From Vicinamibacteria bacterium (lineage in GTDB: Bacteria; Acidobacteriota; Vicinamibacteria; Vicinamibacterales; UBA8438): DNA of 57,580 nt. The DNA lies in NCBI GenBank assembly GCA_022821235.1, contig JAJEEA010000236.1, positions 1-57,580 of the forward strand, in the 5' to 3' direction. The notes below the pieces were generated by a model. The model was not told the origin of the DNA. It saw only the letters and a list, made by a program, of their open reading frames with translations, and did no database searches. Below are positions 1 to 8,004 of the stretch, one piece after another. A program made the translations under genes and the position numbers. Each line of letters begins with the position of its first letter. The first letter of the stretch is position 1.

Positions 1-2040
1 CGGGTTGACGAACGCGCCGTTGCCTGCCACGTCCCAGACCGCGACCCGGGCCCACGCCCAGCCGGGGGCCTCGGTGGCGAGCCCGAACCCGCCGGCCCCG
101 AACACGCGGGTCCGCGACAACGCGGTGATCTCGCGGTGTACCTGCCCGGCTTCGTCGCCCCAGACGATCTCCGCGAACCGCAGGGGAAACGTCCAGTCCG
201 CCTCGATCCAGACGTCGAGGCGGTCGCCGGTCGAGGCCGAGAAGTCGACCTCGGGCAGCAGCACCTCGCCGGTGGTGGTGAAGAAGTCGCCCCGCGCCAG
301 CGGCTCGACCGCCTCGCCCCAGCGGTCGAACGGGGGCAGCTCGTCGAGGCGCACGTAGTTGATGTTCATGTGCGCGTAGAGCTCGTGGGTGTCGTCGAAC
401 TGGAACACGTCGACCTCGCCGAAGATGCGCTTCCGCAGCCCCTGGGCGCTCAGGTCGTCGAGCAGGTTCAGCGACCGCTCGCCGAGCCGCGGGGACGAGA
501 GGTCGGCGGGCATCGCCTTCCACCCCGCGCCGAGGTACGCGGGGTCGCGAAAGTGCTCGGTGTCGGCGATGCGGTCGGGGTAGCCGGTCGAGCCCTTCGT
601 CCGGGGGTGGGTCTGGTACATGAACCCGCCCTCCCGCCGCACCAGCTCGAGCATCTCGGCCGCGTCGGCGGTGCTGTAGACCTGGCCGTAGCGGGGATGG
701 GTCATCTCGAACGCGCCGCCCTCGGGCCGGTCCATGAACCAGTAGACGGGCCGGGGGAAGATGAGGGCCCAGTGCCCGCCGAGGTGGACGTTGGCCTCCT
801 CGCTGGGAATGAGCAGGAAGTCCGGATCGGACTGGGCGCGCAGCGCGCGGAAGTAGGCGTCGAGCTCGTCGAGCCGCAGGTCGGTGAGGTCGCGCGGATT
901 CCCGTCGCCGTGGAAGTCCATGATGATCGACGCGTCGACCCCCATCGCCTTCAGGACCGGCTTGAACGGCGGCGTCCAGTCGAACCCGTGCTCCAGCGCC
1001 TGCATGGTGTAGGCGAGGTGCCAGTGGGTGCTCAGGGTCTTGTAGCCGTCGAGGGGCCGGAACCGGTCGCGGTTGGTGAACGCGAGGACCTCGTCGAGGG
1101 TCGCCTCGGCTGAGCCGTCGGACAGGAGGAAGAACACCGACATCCGTTGCGTCTCGCCAGGCGGGGCGTTCATCCACGGGTAGAAGCGCCAGTTGGTATC
1201 GCGGATCTGCCGGATTCCCAGCGAGACCCGCCCCCGCCACGCGCGGTGCCAGACGTGCCCCAGGTTCGACGTGAAGTCGCGGGGGAAGAAGTACTGGTGC
1301 GGCGCGGGGAAGACCGCGACGCTGCCGCCGGCGGTGGTCGCCGCGAGGGTCCGGTAGCGCACCTTCACCGGCTTGCGCTCCGGGTCGAAGCCGGTCGCGA
1401 CGTCGTGGCGCAGGTCGCCGGCGGTGTCGTACCAGCTCACCCGGGTCTGCATGTTGCCGCCCGGCGTGCGGTCGGCGTCGGCGGCCATCTCCCAGCCGCC
1501 GTCGTAGTAGTAGGCGACGTCGGCCGCGTCCGTGGTGGCCACCGCTTCCTGCTGGATCAGGCGGCTGCCGGGGTAGATGGTGTAGACGACGGCCCCCTCG
1601 AACACCCCCATGCGCAGCCCGTCGAAGGTCAGCTCGACCCGCTCCCCCACGGTGCGGACGGTCGCCTTCGTCGGGCTGAACACCCCCTGCGCATGCCGGG
1701 TGCCGTCGGGATGGCTGGGCGGGAAGTCGAAGAAGGCGTTCCAGCCGCGCCGCCGCGTGCCGGTCTCGACCTGGTAGAACGGCCGCACCCCGGACACCAC
1801 GGCGGCGCCGTCCACCGCAATCGACTCGATGAGCGGCCGGTCGGGGTCGAGCGAGAACGTCGCCCGCCAGTCCCGGTCGGCCGCGTCCGGCCACTCCACC
1901 GTCACGCCGTCCTCGGCCGCGGTCACCTCCACGGGACCGGGCCGCAGGTCGCTAACGTCCAAGGGTACACCCTGGCCGAGCGCCGACTCGCCGGCCAGGG
2001 CCGCCACGAGACCGAAACAGACGATAGACGTCCTTCTCAT
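1..2040 (-). CDS. Secreted CehA/McbA-like (PHP-superfamily) protein, C-terminus cut by window edge
   Basis: An open frame of 680 codons reads leftward from an ATG at 2040 and runs off the window, so the C-terminus is missing. A short signal peptide (MRRTSIVCFGLVAALAGESA) ends near GQG. The first half is beta-rich and looks like a carbohydrate-binding or jelly-roll region. The second half has features of the CehA/McbA branch of the PHP superfamily: 'SIIMDFHGDG', then 'LLIPSEEANVHLGGHW', then 'YQTHPRTKG', which could supply metal-ligand His, Asp and Glu residues. Known CehA hydrolyses carbamate esters, but the substrate here cannot be read. GAGG lies 10 nt before the ATG. The toxin-antitoxin operon ends only 56 nt upstream on the same strand. 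Family call is by motif only. Confidence 0.6.
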   Translation of the reverse strand, partial: MRRTSIVCFGLVAALAGESALGQGVPLDVSDLRPGPVEVTAAEDGVTVEWPDAADRDWRATFSLDPDRPLIESIAVDGAAVVSGVRPFYQVETGTRRRGWNAFFDFPPSHPDGTRHAQGVFSPTKATVRTVGERVELTFDGLRMGVFEGAVVYTIYPGSRLIQQEAVATTDAADVAYYYDGGWEMAADADRTPGGNMQTRVSWYDTAGDLRHDVATGFDPERKPVKVRYRTLAATTAGGSVAVFPAPHQYFFPRDFTSNLGHVWHRAWRGRVSLGIRQIRDTNWRFYPWMNAPPGETQRMSVFFLLSDGSAEATLDEVLAFTNRDRFRPLDGYKTLSTHWHLAYTMQALEHGFDWTPPFKPVLKAMGVDASIIMDFHGDGNPRDLTDLRLDELDAYFRALRAQSDPDFLLIPSEEANVHLGGHWALIFPRPVYWFMDRPEGGAFEMTHPRYGQVYSTADAAEMLELVRREGGFMYQTHPRTKGSTGYPDRIADTEHFRDPAYLGAGWKAMPADLSSPRLGERSLNLLDDLSAQGLRKRIFGEVDVFQFDDTHELYAHMNINYVRLDELPPFDRWGEAVEPLARGDFFTTTGEVLLPEVDFSASTGDRLDVWIEADWTFPLRFAEIVWGDEAGQVHREITALSRTRVFGAGGFGLATEAPGWAWARVAVWDVAGNGAFVNP

Positions 2041-2096
2041 CGGTTTCCTCGACTCAACTGCTCCGGGTACCTTCGAAGCTGCAACCTGAAGCTCAC

Positions 2097-2474
2097 TCAC
2101 GTGCTTGGGGGCGTGGCGAACGGCCCGCCTGAGGGCGGCGGCGACACCGGTGGCGGTTGCCCCAGGCGTGGCGTTCCCAATCCCGCGAAGAGCTGCCGCA
2201 ACGATGCCCGAGACGGGTCGTTCACGTAGTCCCAGAGCTCCTTCGGCAACCATCCCTGGACTGAATCGCCCCTGAGCTCCGTCACCATGAACCACACACC
2301 CGGCAGCCGGTCCCGAAGAACGGCGGCGAGGTCGTTCACATCGAGGCCGGAAACGAGAATGGCCGCATACGGAAACGGGGACACCCAGGTCACGACGGCC
2401 CGGGTATCGTTGAGCACGTGATGCACCTGCTGAGGCGTGCACGCCTGACCATATGCTACGAGATGGGCCTTCAC
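2097..2474 (-). CDS. Small protein with SinR/Cas2-like pattern, third gene of a RelE-XRE operon
   Basis: The product is 125 aa from a GTG at 2474, which has GGAG 10 nt upstream. A TTG at 2525, overlapping the antitoxin stop, is the alternative start and adds 17 Arg-rich residues that look non-native. The protein opens with a beta strand 'KAHLVAYG', followed by a helix, 'VVTWVSPFPYAAILVSGL', a second helix, 'VWFMVTELRG' and 'GWLPKELWDYVNDP'. This alternation resembles small ferredoxin-fold proteins annotated as SinR-family or Cas2-like. That is inference from pattern memory, and no catalytic residue is evident. The last 25 residues are Pro/Gly-rich. It follows the XRE antitoxin closely on the same strand, so it probably shares the operator at 3129-3157. 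No function is assigned. Confidence 0.55.
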   Translation of the reverse strand: MKAHLVAYGQACTPQQVHHVLNDTRAVVTWVSPFPYAAILVSGLDVNDLAAVLRDRLPGVWFMVTELRGDSVQGWLPKELWDYVNDPSRASLRQLFAGLGTPRLGQPPPVSPPPSGGPFATPPST

Positions 2475-2521
2475 GGCAACCGTTCTCCGGGTCCTGACGG
2501 GTCGACGTGCTTCTACGCGCT

Positions 2522-2860
2522 TCAATCGAGTCGAACCAGCGTATCGATCGTGGTCCCGACGGCGTCGGCGATTCGCGACAGCGCGCTCGTCGATCCGGGC
2601 TTCAGGCCACGTTCGATCTCGGAAAGGTAGCCCACAGCGAGCCCTGTCCGAGCCGCCAACTGGCGCAGCGTCAGGCGGCGGTGCCGCCTGTACGCCGCGA
2701 CGGGTCGCTCGCCATCCATGATCGCAAGCGCCACCTCGTGCGGGATCCGGCTGCCGTCATCCGCCATCCGGGCCGCCAGCGTGTCCTCCAGCTCCTCGGT
2801 ACGGGCAATCAGCGCGTCGTATTCCGACCGCGTCAGCGTGACCGAGTCGGTCTCAGTCAT
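2522..2860 (-). CDS. XRE-family antitoxin of a RelE-type module
   Basis: This 112-aa protein carries a helix-turn-helix of the Cro/CI type in its second half (about residues 57-110). It includes 'LTLRQLAARTGLAVGYLSEI' and ends in 'ADAVGTTIDTLVRLD'. The N-terminal half ('TRSEYDALIARTEELEDTLA') is charged and helical, and in such antitoxins this part wraps the toxin. The gene starts 8 bp inside the end of the RelE-like toxin gene, so toxin precedes antitoxin, an order common for XRE-partnered RelE/HigB toxins. By analogy the protein neutralises the toxin and binds the palindrome at 3129-3157 to repress the operon. Family and partnership are well supported; the autoregulation is inferred. Confidence 0.88.
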   Translation of the reverse strand: MTETDSVTLTRSEYDALIARTEELEDTLAARMADDGSRIPHEVALAIMDGERPVAAYRRHRRLTLRQLAARTGLAVGYLSEIERGLKPGSTSALSRIADAVGTTIDTLVRLD

Positions 2861-3131
2861 AGGCTTCTCTGCGGTGCCGCACTCTCGTCACGACCATGAC
2901 CACCGTCGTGCCGCGTTCCGTCGTGAACAGAACCCGATAGTCGCCCACCCTCAACCGCAGATAGGTGCCGCCAGCGAGTTGGATCACCTGGTTGGCAAGC
3001 GATTTCGGATCTTCCGCGTACCGCTCGACCTTGGCCACTATCCGCCTGCGTTCCGAGCCGGCGAGGCGGCGCATGTCCCTGACCGCCCTGGTCGTCCACC
3101 GGATTCTCAACGGCTGGGCTTCTGCGGCCAT
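2853..3131 (-). CDS. RelE/ParE-superfamily toxin
   Basis: The 92-aa basic protein matches the RelE/ParE fold. It starts 'LRIRWTTRAVRDMRRL', has a central helix pair with 'VERYAEDP' and 'LAGGTYLRLRVGDYRVLF', and ends 'VVMVVTRVRHRREAYD', the typical RelE C-terminal strand with Arg and His before a terminal Tyr. Family members are usually mRNA interferases that cleave mRNA in the ribosome; ParE-type members hit gyrase instead, and sequence reading alone cannot separate the two. The ATG lies inside one arm of a large inverted repeat, and no good Shine-Dalgarno is visible, so translation may be weak or nearly leaderless. It is first in an operon with the XRE antitoxin and a third gene. Confidence 0.85.
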   Translation of the reverse strand: MAAEAQPLRIRWTTRAVRDMRRLAGSERRRIVAKVERYAEDPKSLANQVIQLAGGTYLRLRVGDYRVLFTTERGTTVVMVVTRVRHRREAYD

Positions 3132-3157
3132 GATGTTCTCATACAGAGAACATCATG
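3129..3157. promoter_or_regulatory. 29-bp perfect inverted repeat, likely operator of the RelE-XRE operon
   Basis: Two perfect 12-bp arms (CATGATGTTCTC and its complement) flank a 5-nt centre. The left arm includes the toxin start codon. The size, symmetry and place fit an XRE antitoxin operator that would block both transcription and initiation. No hairpin-plus-T-tract shape supports a terminator instead. Confidence 0.75.
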
Positions 3158-3240
3158 GCAAAACGCCTGCCGGACGAAGCTGGAAGCCCCGTGGCGGGAC
3201 CCCGCTGCACTCGAAGCAGCCCACCGCCCCGGGCCGCCGG

Positions 3241-4224
3241 TCAGAACACCGCGATCACGTTCAGCGGCGAGCCGGTGCCGCCGGTCACCGGGATCGGCCC
3301 GGCCGCGATGAGGAACTCCCACCGGCCCTCCTCCGCCGCCACCTCGGCCAGCGCCTCGAGGTCCATGTTGTCGAAGATGTTGGTCCCCAGGCCCGCGATG
3401 AGCAGGATGTGCAGCGGCAGCCCGACCCCGTCGACCCTCGACGGCTGCACGTCGGTGGCGGCGTCGCTGCCGAACAGGGCCACGTCCTCGCCGCGGATCC
3501 AGCGGATGACCGAGGCGTGGATGCCGGCCGAGTTGCCCGAGAGCTGCCACGGCCCCATCTCGGCGCGGCGCGCCCAGCGGCCGGTCCGCAGGAAGACGGC
3601 GTCGCCCGGCTGCATGGTCACCCCCGCCTGCTCCAGCCACGCCTCGATGTCCTCGGTGTAGACGGGCGTCCCCGGTTCCAGATAGTCGACCCCCTTCAGG
3701 CGGGGGATGTCGAGGAGCACGCCGCGGGTGACGATGCCGTCCTTCAGGTTGTCGATGCCGAGCTTGACGCAGCCCTCCTCGGCCGAGCTCGTGTCGGCGG
3801 GCAGGCCGTTGTACATCATGCCCTTGTGCAGGAAGTGGCACAGGGCGGCTCTGTGGCTGACGCCGTAGCCGTGGTAGGAGAACTCGATGGTGTCGGACCG
3901 CAGCGTCTCCGACATGGTGTGGTTGAACGCCGAGTCGGGGTTGTCGGGGTGCACGCCGGGCATCGGGTTGTGCGACAGCGACACCGTCCGGCCCCGCGTG
4001 GCGAGCGCGAGGGCCTCCCGCCGCTTCTCCTCGGTGATCAGGTTGGCCGTGCCCAGCTCGTCGTCGGCGCCCCAGCGGCCCCAGTTCTTGACCTCCTCGA
4101 ACAGCGCGTCGAACTCGGCCTCGTCGTGCGGACCCGGCCCGTCCTGGGCCACGGCCGGCGCCGCCGCCAGGGCCGCGAGCATCGTTGCCGCCGCGAACCA
4201 TCCGCCCCTGCTTCTGCTTCGCAT
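3241..4224 (-). CDS. Cyclase-family (kynurenine formamidase-like) secreted hydrolase, variant metal site
   Basis: The 327-aa protein starts at an ATG at 4224 with GGAG ten nt upstream, although the frame stays open further 5'. Residues 1-27 form a signal peptide ending 'APAVAQD'. The body matches the long cyclase/formamidase family (PF04199): 'WGADDELGTANLI', 'GRTVSLSHNP', 'GVSHRAALCHFLHKG', 'MMYNGLP', 'VTRGVLLDIPR' and 'GDAVFLRTGRW'. Family members hydrolyse N-formylkynurenine, isatin or related cyclic amides with a metal bound by an HxGTHxDxxxH-type motif. Here the position normally Asp reads Ala (SHRAALCH), so metal binding may be altered. It stands alone between the toxin operon and a broken methyltransferase gene. 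Confidence 0.8.
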   Translation of the reverse strand: MRSRSRGGWFAAATMLAALAAAPAVAQDGPGPHDEAEFDALFEEVKNWGRWGADDELGTANLITEEKRREALALATRGRTVSLSHNPMPGVHPDNPDSAFNHTMSETLRSDTIEFSYHGYGVSHRAALCHFLHKGMMYNGLPADTSSAEEGCVKLGIDNLKDGIVTRGVLLDIPRLKGVDYLEPGTPVYTEDIEAWLEQAGVTMQPGDAVFLRTGRWARRAEMGPWQLSGNSAGIHASVIRWIRGEDVALFGSDAATDVQPSRVDGVGLPLHILLIAGLGTNIFDNMDLEALAEVAAEEGRWEFLIAAGPIPVTGGTGSPLNVIAVF

Positions 4225-4492
4225 CTGCTTCGTCTCCTCTCCTCCCCCCGGAACCGTCCACGGCGTGCCACCCGGCCCACCGTCCAACCGCCCGCGGCCC
4301 TCCCGGCCAAGCGAAGGGCGCTGCACCCGCGTTCGCTGCCGGCTCCCGCGGCGCAACCGCGACGCGTCGGCGCGCGAAGCCGGCCCCGGGCGACGGGCGC
4401 GTTGCACCCGCCGCTCCGCCCGCCGGACACGTCCTCTTGCTGCGTCCTTCCCCCCCGGGACGGCACGTCGCGGGGGAGGGGGCACGTTCAGT

Positions 4493-5248
4493 CTATCGCG
4501 GCTTCCTTCCCGCGTCCCGGGCGCCGTCGGCCGCGCGGTCGCACGCGCTGAACAGCGTCTCCTCCCGCGCGACGATCACCGCGTCCTCCCGCGACAGCGC
4601 CGCCAGGGCCCCCGCGAGCACGTCCGGATCGGCCTCGACGGTGCCGGTCCGCGGCCTTGCGAGGAACTCGCGCCAATCGTCCTCGGTGCGGTAATGGAAC
4701 TCCAGCACCGTCGTCAGCTCGGCCCGCGCCGTGAACAGGCCGGCCCGGATCGCCGCGGCGAGCGCCTGCCGGGACGACCGCATGTCCCGTTGCCCGTCGT
4801 CGGTGACGTGCACGACGCCCACGGGCTCGGTGCGGCCGGCCCGGCGGACATGGAAGGGCGTCGGCCGGCCGACGGGCTGCAGGCTGACCAGGCGACCGCG
4901 GAGGCGCAGCCAGCCGGCCACCTTGCGCAGAGCGTCACCGACGCTCTCGGGGGGCAGTCATCACATCGAACGCGAGAAGACGACCAGATCGAAGCTGGCC
5001 GGCGGCAGCGCGAGCTCGAGGACGTCCGCCGCCCGGAAGCGGCAGGTGCCGCTGGTCCCGCCGGCACAGGCCTGTGAGATAGCGGCCTCGTCGGGGTCCA
5101 CGCCCAGCACGGTCGCGCCCCGCCCCGCGAGGCGGCGGGATGTGCGCCCCTCGCCACAGCCGACGTCGAGCACGTCCTTGCCCGCCAGATCCGTGAATCG
5201 CTCGATCAGCTCCAGCTCACGCCCTTGCGGGTCCACCGTTCGCGCCAT
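4493..5248 (-). pseudogene. SAM-dependent methyltransferase interrupted by two adjacent in-frame TGA codons
   Basis: The ATG at 5248 has GGAGG just upstream. The N-terminal part is a class I methyltransferase: 'VLDVGCGEGRTSRRLA' (motif I), 'VLGVDPDEAAI' (motif II) and 'FDLVVFSRSM' (motif IV region). After that Met come two TGA codons (4961-4963 and 4958-4960). The same frame then continues as 'LPPESVGDALRKVAGWLRLR', exactly where a methyltransferase would carry a 'His-His-Leu-Pro' stretch, and runs to a TAG at 4493 with a plausible C-terminal half. Other genes here end in TGA, so general recoding is unlikely. Either the gene is inactivated or the stops are a sequence error. The substrate is unknown. 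Confidence 0.7.
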
Positions 5249-5474
5249 GTCATCCTCCAACCGAACCGGACCCGGCGCCCGCCCTGGAGAGCCCGTGGCG
5301 AGAGGCCCGAGCATCCAACCGGCGACGCGACCCGCGCCCCGCCGGTGTCGTTGCAGCACGGGTCTGACCGCAGGGTTCTCGGACGTCACCCCACGGCGGG
5401 CCGCGCCCCATCCCGCGCCGCCCGGGGCAGCCGCGCGGCTACAATCGCCCTCTGACCGTGGAGGGAGGACCCAC

Positions 5475-6002
5475 ATGAGAGAGACCTTCGACACCCTATT
5501 GAAACAGTACGAGGATGGCAAGCTGACGCGGCGGCAGGTGCTGGGCGCCTTCGCCGCCATGGCCCTGCCGGCGGGCGCCCGCGCCCAGGCGGGCCGCGTC
5601 CGGGCCCGCACGCTGCACCACGTCAACGTCGGGGTCGCCGACCTCGACCGGTCGGAGGCGTTCTACCGCGACCTGCTCGGGCTGCCGGCCCGGCGCTACA
5701 TCGTCGGCGACGCCTACGCGCTCGACTTCCCCGACGGCGGCCTCATCAGCCTGTGCCCGGTCGAGGGGGGCAACTGCAGCCTGACCGCGGGCAGCGCGGT
5801 CGCGGGCGAGATCGATCACTTCGGAGTCGGGATCGAGAACTTCGACGGCGACCGGGTGGCCAGGGAGCTCGAGGACGCCGGCTTCGAAGACGTGCGGGGC
5901 GGCGGGGGCAGCGTGCTGGTGCCCGACCCGGACGGCCTCGTGGTGCAGCTCTCGGCCGTGACCGAGCGCTTCGAGGGGACCCCGCCCGATCGGGGATGCT
6001 GA
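5475..6002 (+). CDS. VOC-superfamily (glyoxalase/dioxygenase-like) exported protein
   Basis: The 175-aa protein starts at an ATG with GGAGG upstream. Residues 1-38 look like a Tat-type leader, with 'LTRRQVLGAFAAMALP' followed by an AxA site. The rest is one vicinal-oxygen-chelate module pair: 'LHHVNVGVADLDRSEAFYRD' (residues 47-66) opens the first repeat and 'IDHFGVGIENFDGDRVAREL' the second. Possible metal ligands are His48 or His49 and His115, but the position usually Glu near the end reads Gln ('GLVVQLSAV'). VOC proteins include glyoxalases, extradiol dioxygenases and resistance proteins, and the function here is undetermined. It converges on the carboxylesterase gene. Confidence 0.8.
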   Translation: MRETFDTLLKQYEDGKLTRRQVLGAFAAMALPAGARAQAGRVRARTLHHVNVGVADLDRSEAFYRDLLGLPARRYIVGDAYALDFPDGGLISLCPVEGGNCSLTAGSAVAGEIDHFGVGIENFDGDRVARELEDAGFEDVRGGGGSVLVPDPDGLVVQLSAVTERFEGTPPDRGC

Positions 6003-6024
6003 TCTCGCGAGGAACGGCTCCGGA

Positions 6025-6048
6025 CCCTCCCCCGGCATCGGAGGAGGG
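6025..6048. terminator. Hairpin between convergent VOC and carboxylesterase genes
   Basis: CCCTCCCCC (6025-6033) pairs with GGAGGAGGG (6040-6048) apart from one mismatch, with a 6-nt loop. It lies 23 nt after the VOC stop codon. There is no T-tract, as at other hairpins in this GC-rich window. Confidence 0.4.
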
Positions 6049-6245
6049 CCCGGGTGACCGTCGGCCGCGCGTGGGGTGCGCGATGCCGAAGCATGGGCCG
6101 CGCCCGGGCGCAGTCGGCAACGCGCGGGGGCCGGTTCGGGACCGCGGCTTTGACGCCTGCCGCGGCCCGGCTCGCCGGAAGCCGGCGCCCTGCGACTCCC
6201 ATCCCGACCGGCCGGGCGGGAGGGCGCCTCCTGCCGCTCCGGCTC

Positions 6246-7892
6246 CTACTGATCGGTCGCCGCCGCCCGGTACGAGGCGTCGAACAGGTCGAGCTTGGTC
6301 TCGCGGATCTTGCTCGCCGCCGCCGTCCCGAAGGTCGCGAACTCGATGACCGGCTCGCCCTCGCGGTCGTACTTCGGCCACAGCGGCAGGCCGTCGCCGT
6401 TGGGGTCGCCGGTCCTGGCGAAGTTCACCCAGTACTGCGACAGTTGCTCGGACAGCTCGTGGTCGCGCGCGTTCCAGCCGACGCCGACGAGCCCGACGTT
6501 GTCGAACGCGTAAGCGAGGTCTCCGGAGTGGTAGGCGCCGCCGCCGCGCAGCCCGCCCGGAAAGTCGAGCTCGGGCCGATCGGGCAGGTAGAGCCGGAAC
6601 ACCGGCGGGGCGTGGCTGAAGAAGTAGAGGTAGACGTCGTTGGCGTCGGCGTGGGCCCGCGCCCACTCGCGCATCTGCCACGTGAAGCTGCGGTCGGCCT
6701 GAATCGCCTGGCCGGCGGTGCGGGTCGATTCGGCGATCTCGCCGGCGTAGGCCTCGAGCAGGGCGTCGGCCCGGTCGCCGTAGCGGTCGCGGACACCGGC
6801 CTCGAACTCGTCCCGCGGCGGCCCGGCCATGCCCGCGTAGAGGGTCGTCCCCTCGTCGGACAGCGACCCGACGATGACCGGCACGTCGTTCTGGTCGCCG
6901 GCCGCGAAGATCGCGCTCGGCAGGTCGGGCAGCACCCAGCCGTCGACCACCACCCCGGTGCCGCGCCCGGCCTCGAGCACCGCCTCTGGCCCGGCCGCCC
7001 GCAGGGCCGCCGCCGCGTCCGCCCCGTCGCCCTCGACCCCGAGCCGGGCCGCGACGGCCAGACCCGCGTCGTGGCCGGAAACCGCGGTCGCCGGCCCGCC
7101 GGTCGTCGCGAGATGCGCGCGCGGGGCGCCGAAGCAGCCGCCCGAGTGGCCGATGGCCTTGTGGAACAGCCCCTTCGCCAACGGCGACGCCTGGAGCACG
7201 CACACCGACCACGAGCCCGCCGACTGGCCGAAGATGGTGACGTTGCCGGGGTCGCCGCCGAACGCGGCGACGTTGTCGCGCACCCACTCGAGGGTCGCGA
7301 CGTGGTCGAGGATGCCGTAGTTGCCCGACGCCTGCTGCTCGGACTCGGCCGTCAGGGCGGGGTGCGCGAGGAAGCCGAAGGGCCCCAGGCGGTAGTTGGC
7401 GGTCACCATGACCACGCCCTTCTTCGCCATCGCGGTGCCGTCGAAGATCTTCGCGCTGCCGGTACCCGAGCTGTGGCCGCCGCCGTGGAACCACACCATC
7501 ACCGGCCGGCGCTCGCCCACCCGCGCCGCCGTCCACAGGTTCAGGGTCAGGCAGTCCTCGCTGCGCGGCAGCTCGCCCCGCGCGTAGGGCGAGTCGTCGG
7601 CGTTGCGGGCCTGCCAGCACGCGGGCCCGAACTCGGCGGCCGCCCGCGTCCCGTCCCAGGGCTCGACCGCGGCCGGCGGCCGCCAGCGCAGGTCGCCCAC
7701 CGGCGGCTGCGCGAAGGGCACGCCCCGGAAAACCGAGACGCCGGCCTCCGCGTCGGCCCACGCCCCTTCGAGCTCGCCCGACGGCGTCAGCACGACCGGC
7801 CTGCTCTCCGACTGGGCGGCCGCGCCCACCGCGCCCGCCGCCACGAAGAGCGCGGCCAGTCCGAGGACCAAGGCGTTCCGCATCGTTCGCAT
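6246..7892 (-). CDS. Secreted type-B carboxylesterase
   Basis: The 548-aa protein starts at an ATG at 7892 with GGGAG upstream and has a signal peptide ending 'AVGAAAQ'. It is a typical carboxylesterase/lipase (PF00135). 'FRGVPFAQPPVGDLRW' is near residues 55-70, 'SEDCLTLNLW' near 111-120, the oxyanion hole 'WFHGGGHSSG' near 134-143, 'NYRLGPFGF' follows, and the nucleophile elbow 'FGQSAGSWSV' places Ser near 224. The usual GESAGG elbow is changed to GQSAGS. A Cys pair around 92 and 114 may form the family disulphide. It should cleave carboxylic esters in the periplasm or outside the cell; the natural substrate is unknown. Confidence 0.92.
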   Translation of the reverse strand: MRTMRNALVLGLAALFVAAGAVGAAAQSESRPVVLTPSGELEGAWADAEAGVSVFRGVPFAQPPVGDLRWRPPAAVEPWDGTRAAAEFGPACWQARNADDSPYARGELPRSEDCLTLNLWTAARVGERRPVMVWFHGGGHSSGTGSAKIFDGTAMAKKGVVMVTANYRLGPFGFLAHPALTAESEQQASGNYGILDHVATLEWVRDNVAAFGGDPGNVTIFGQSAGSWSVCVLQASPLAKGLFHKAIGHSGGCFGAPRAHLATTGGPATAVSGHDAGLAVAARLGVEGDGADAAAALRAAGPEAVLEAGRGTGVVVDGWVLPDLPSAIFAAGDQNDVPVIVGSLSDEGTTLYAGMAGPPRDEFEAGVRDRYGDRADALLEAYAGEIAESTRTAGQAIQADRSFTWQMREWARAHADANDVYLYFFSHAPPVFRLYLPDRPELDFPGGLRGGGAYHSGDLAYAFDNVGLVGVGWNARDHELSEQLSQYWVNFARTGDPNGDGLPLWPKYDREGEPVIEFATFGTAAASKIRETKLDLFDASYRAAATDQ

Positions 7893-8004
7893 CGCAATCT
7901 CTCCCATCCCGGCAAACGCCGCCCTGCGGCGCAGCCGCCCCAGCCAGAATCCCACCGCCCGCGGGCGGCTCATGCCATCGTCCTCCGTCGCCACCACGAG
8001 CGGC

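Noticed and set aside
4493..5248. TGA recoding (Sec or altered code)
   Set aside because: TGA is the normal stop of many genes here, and the two TGAs are adjacent with no visible SECIS-like element.
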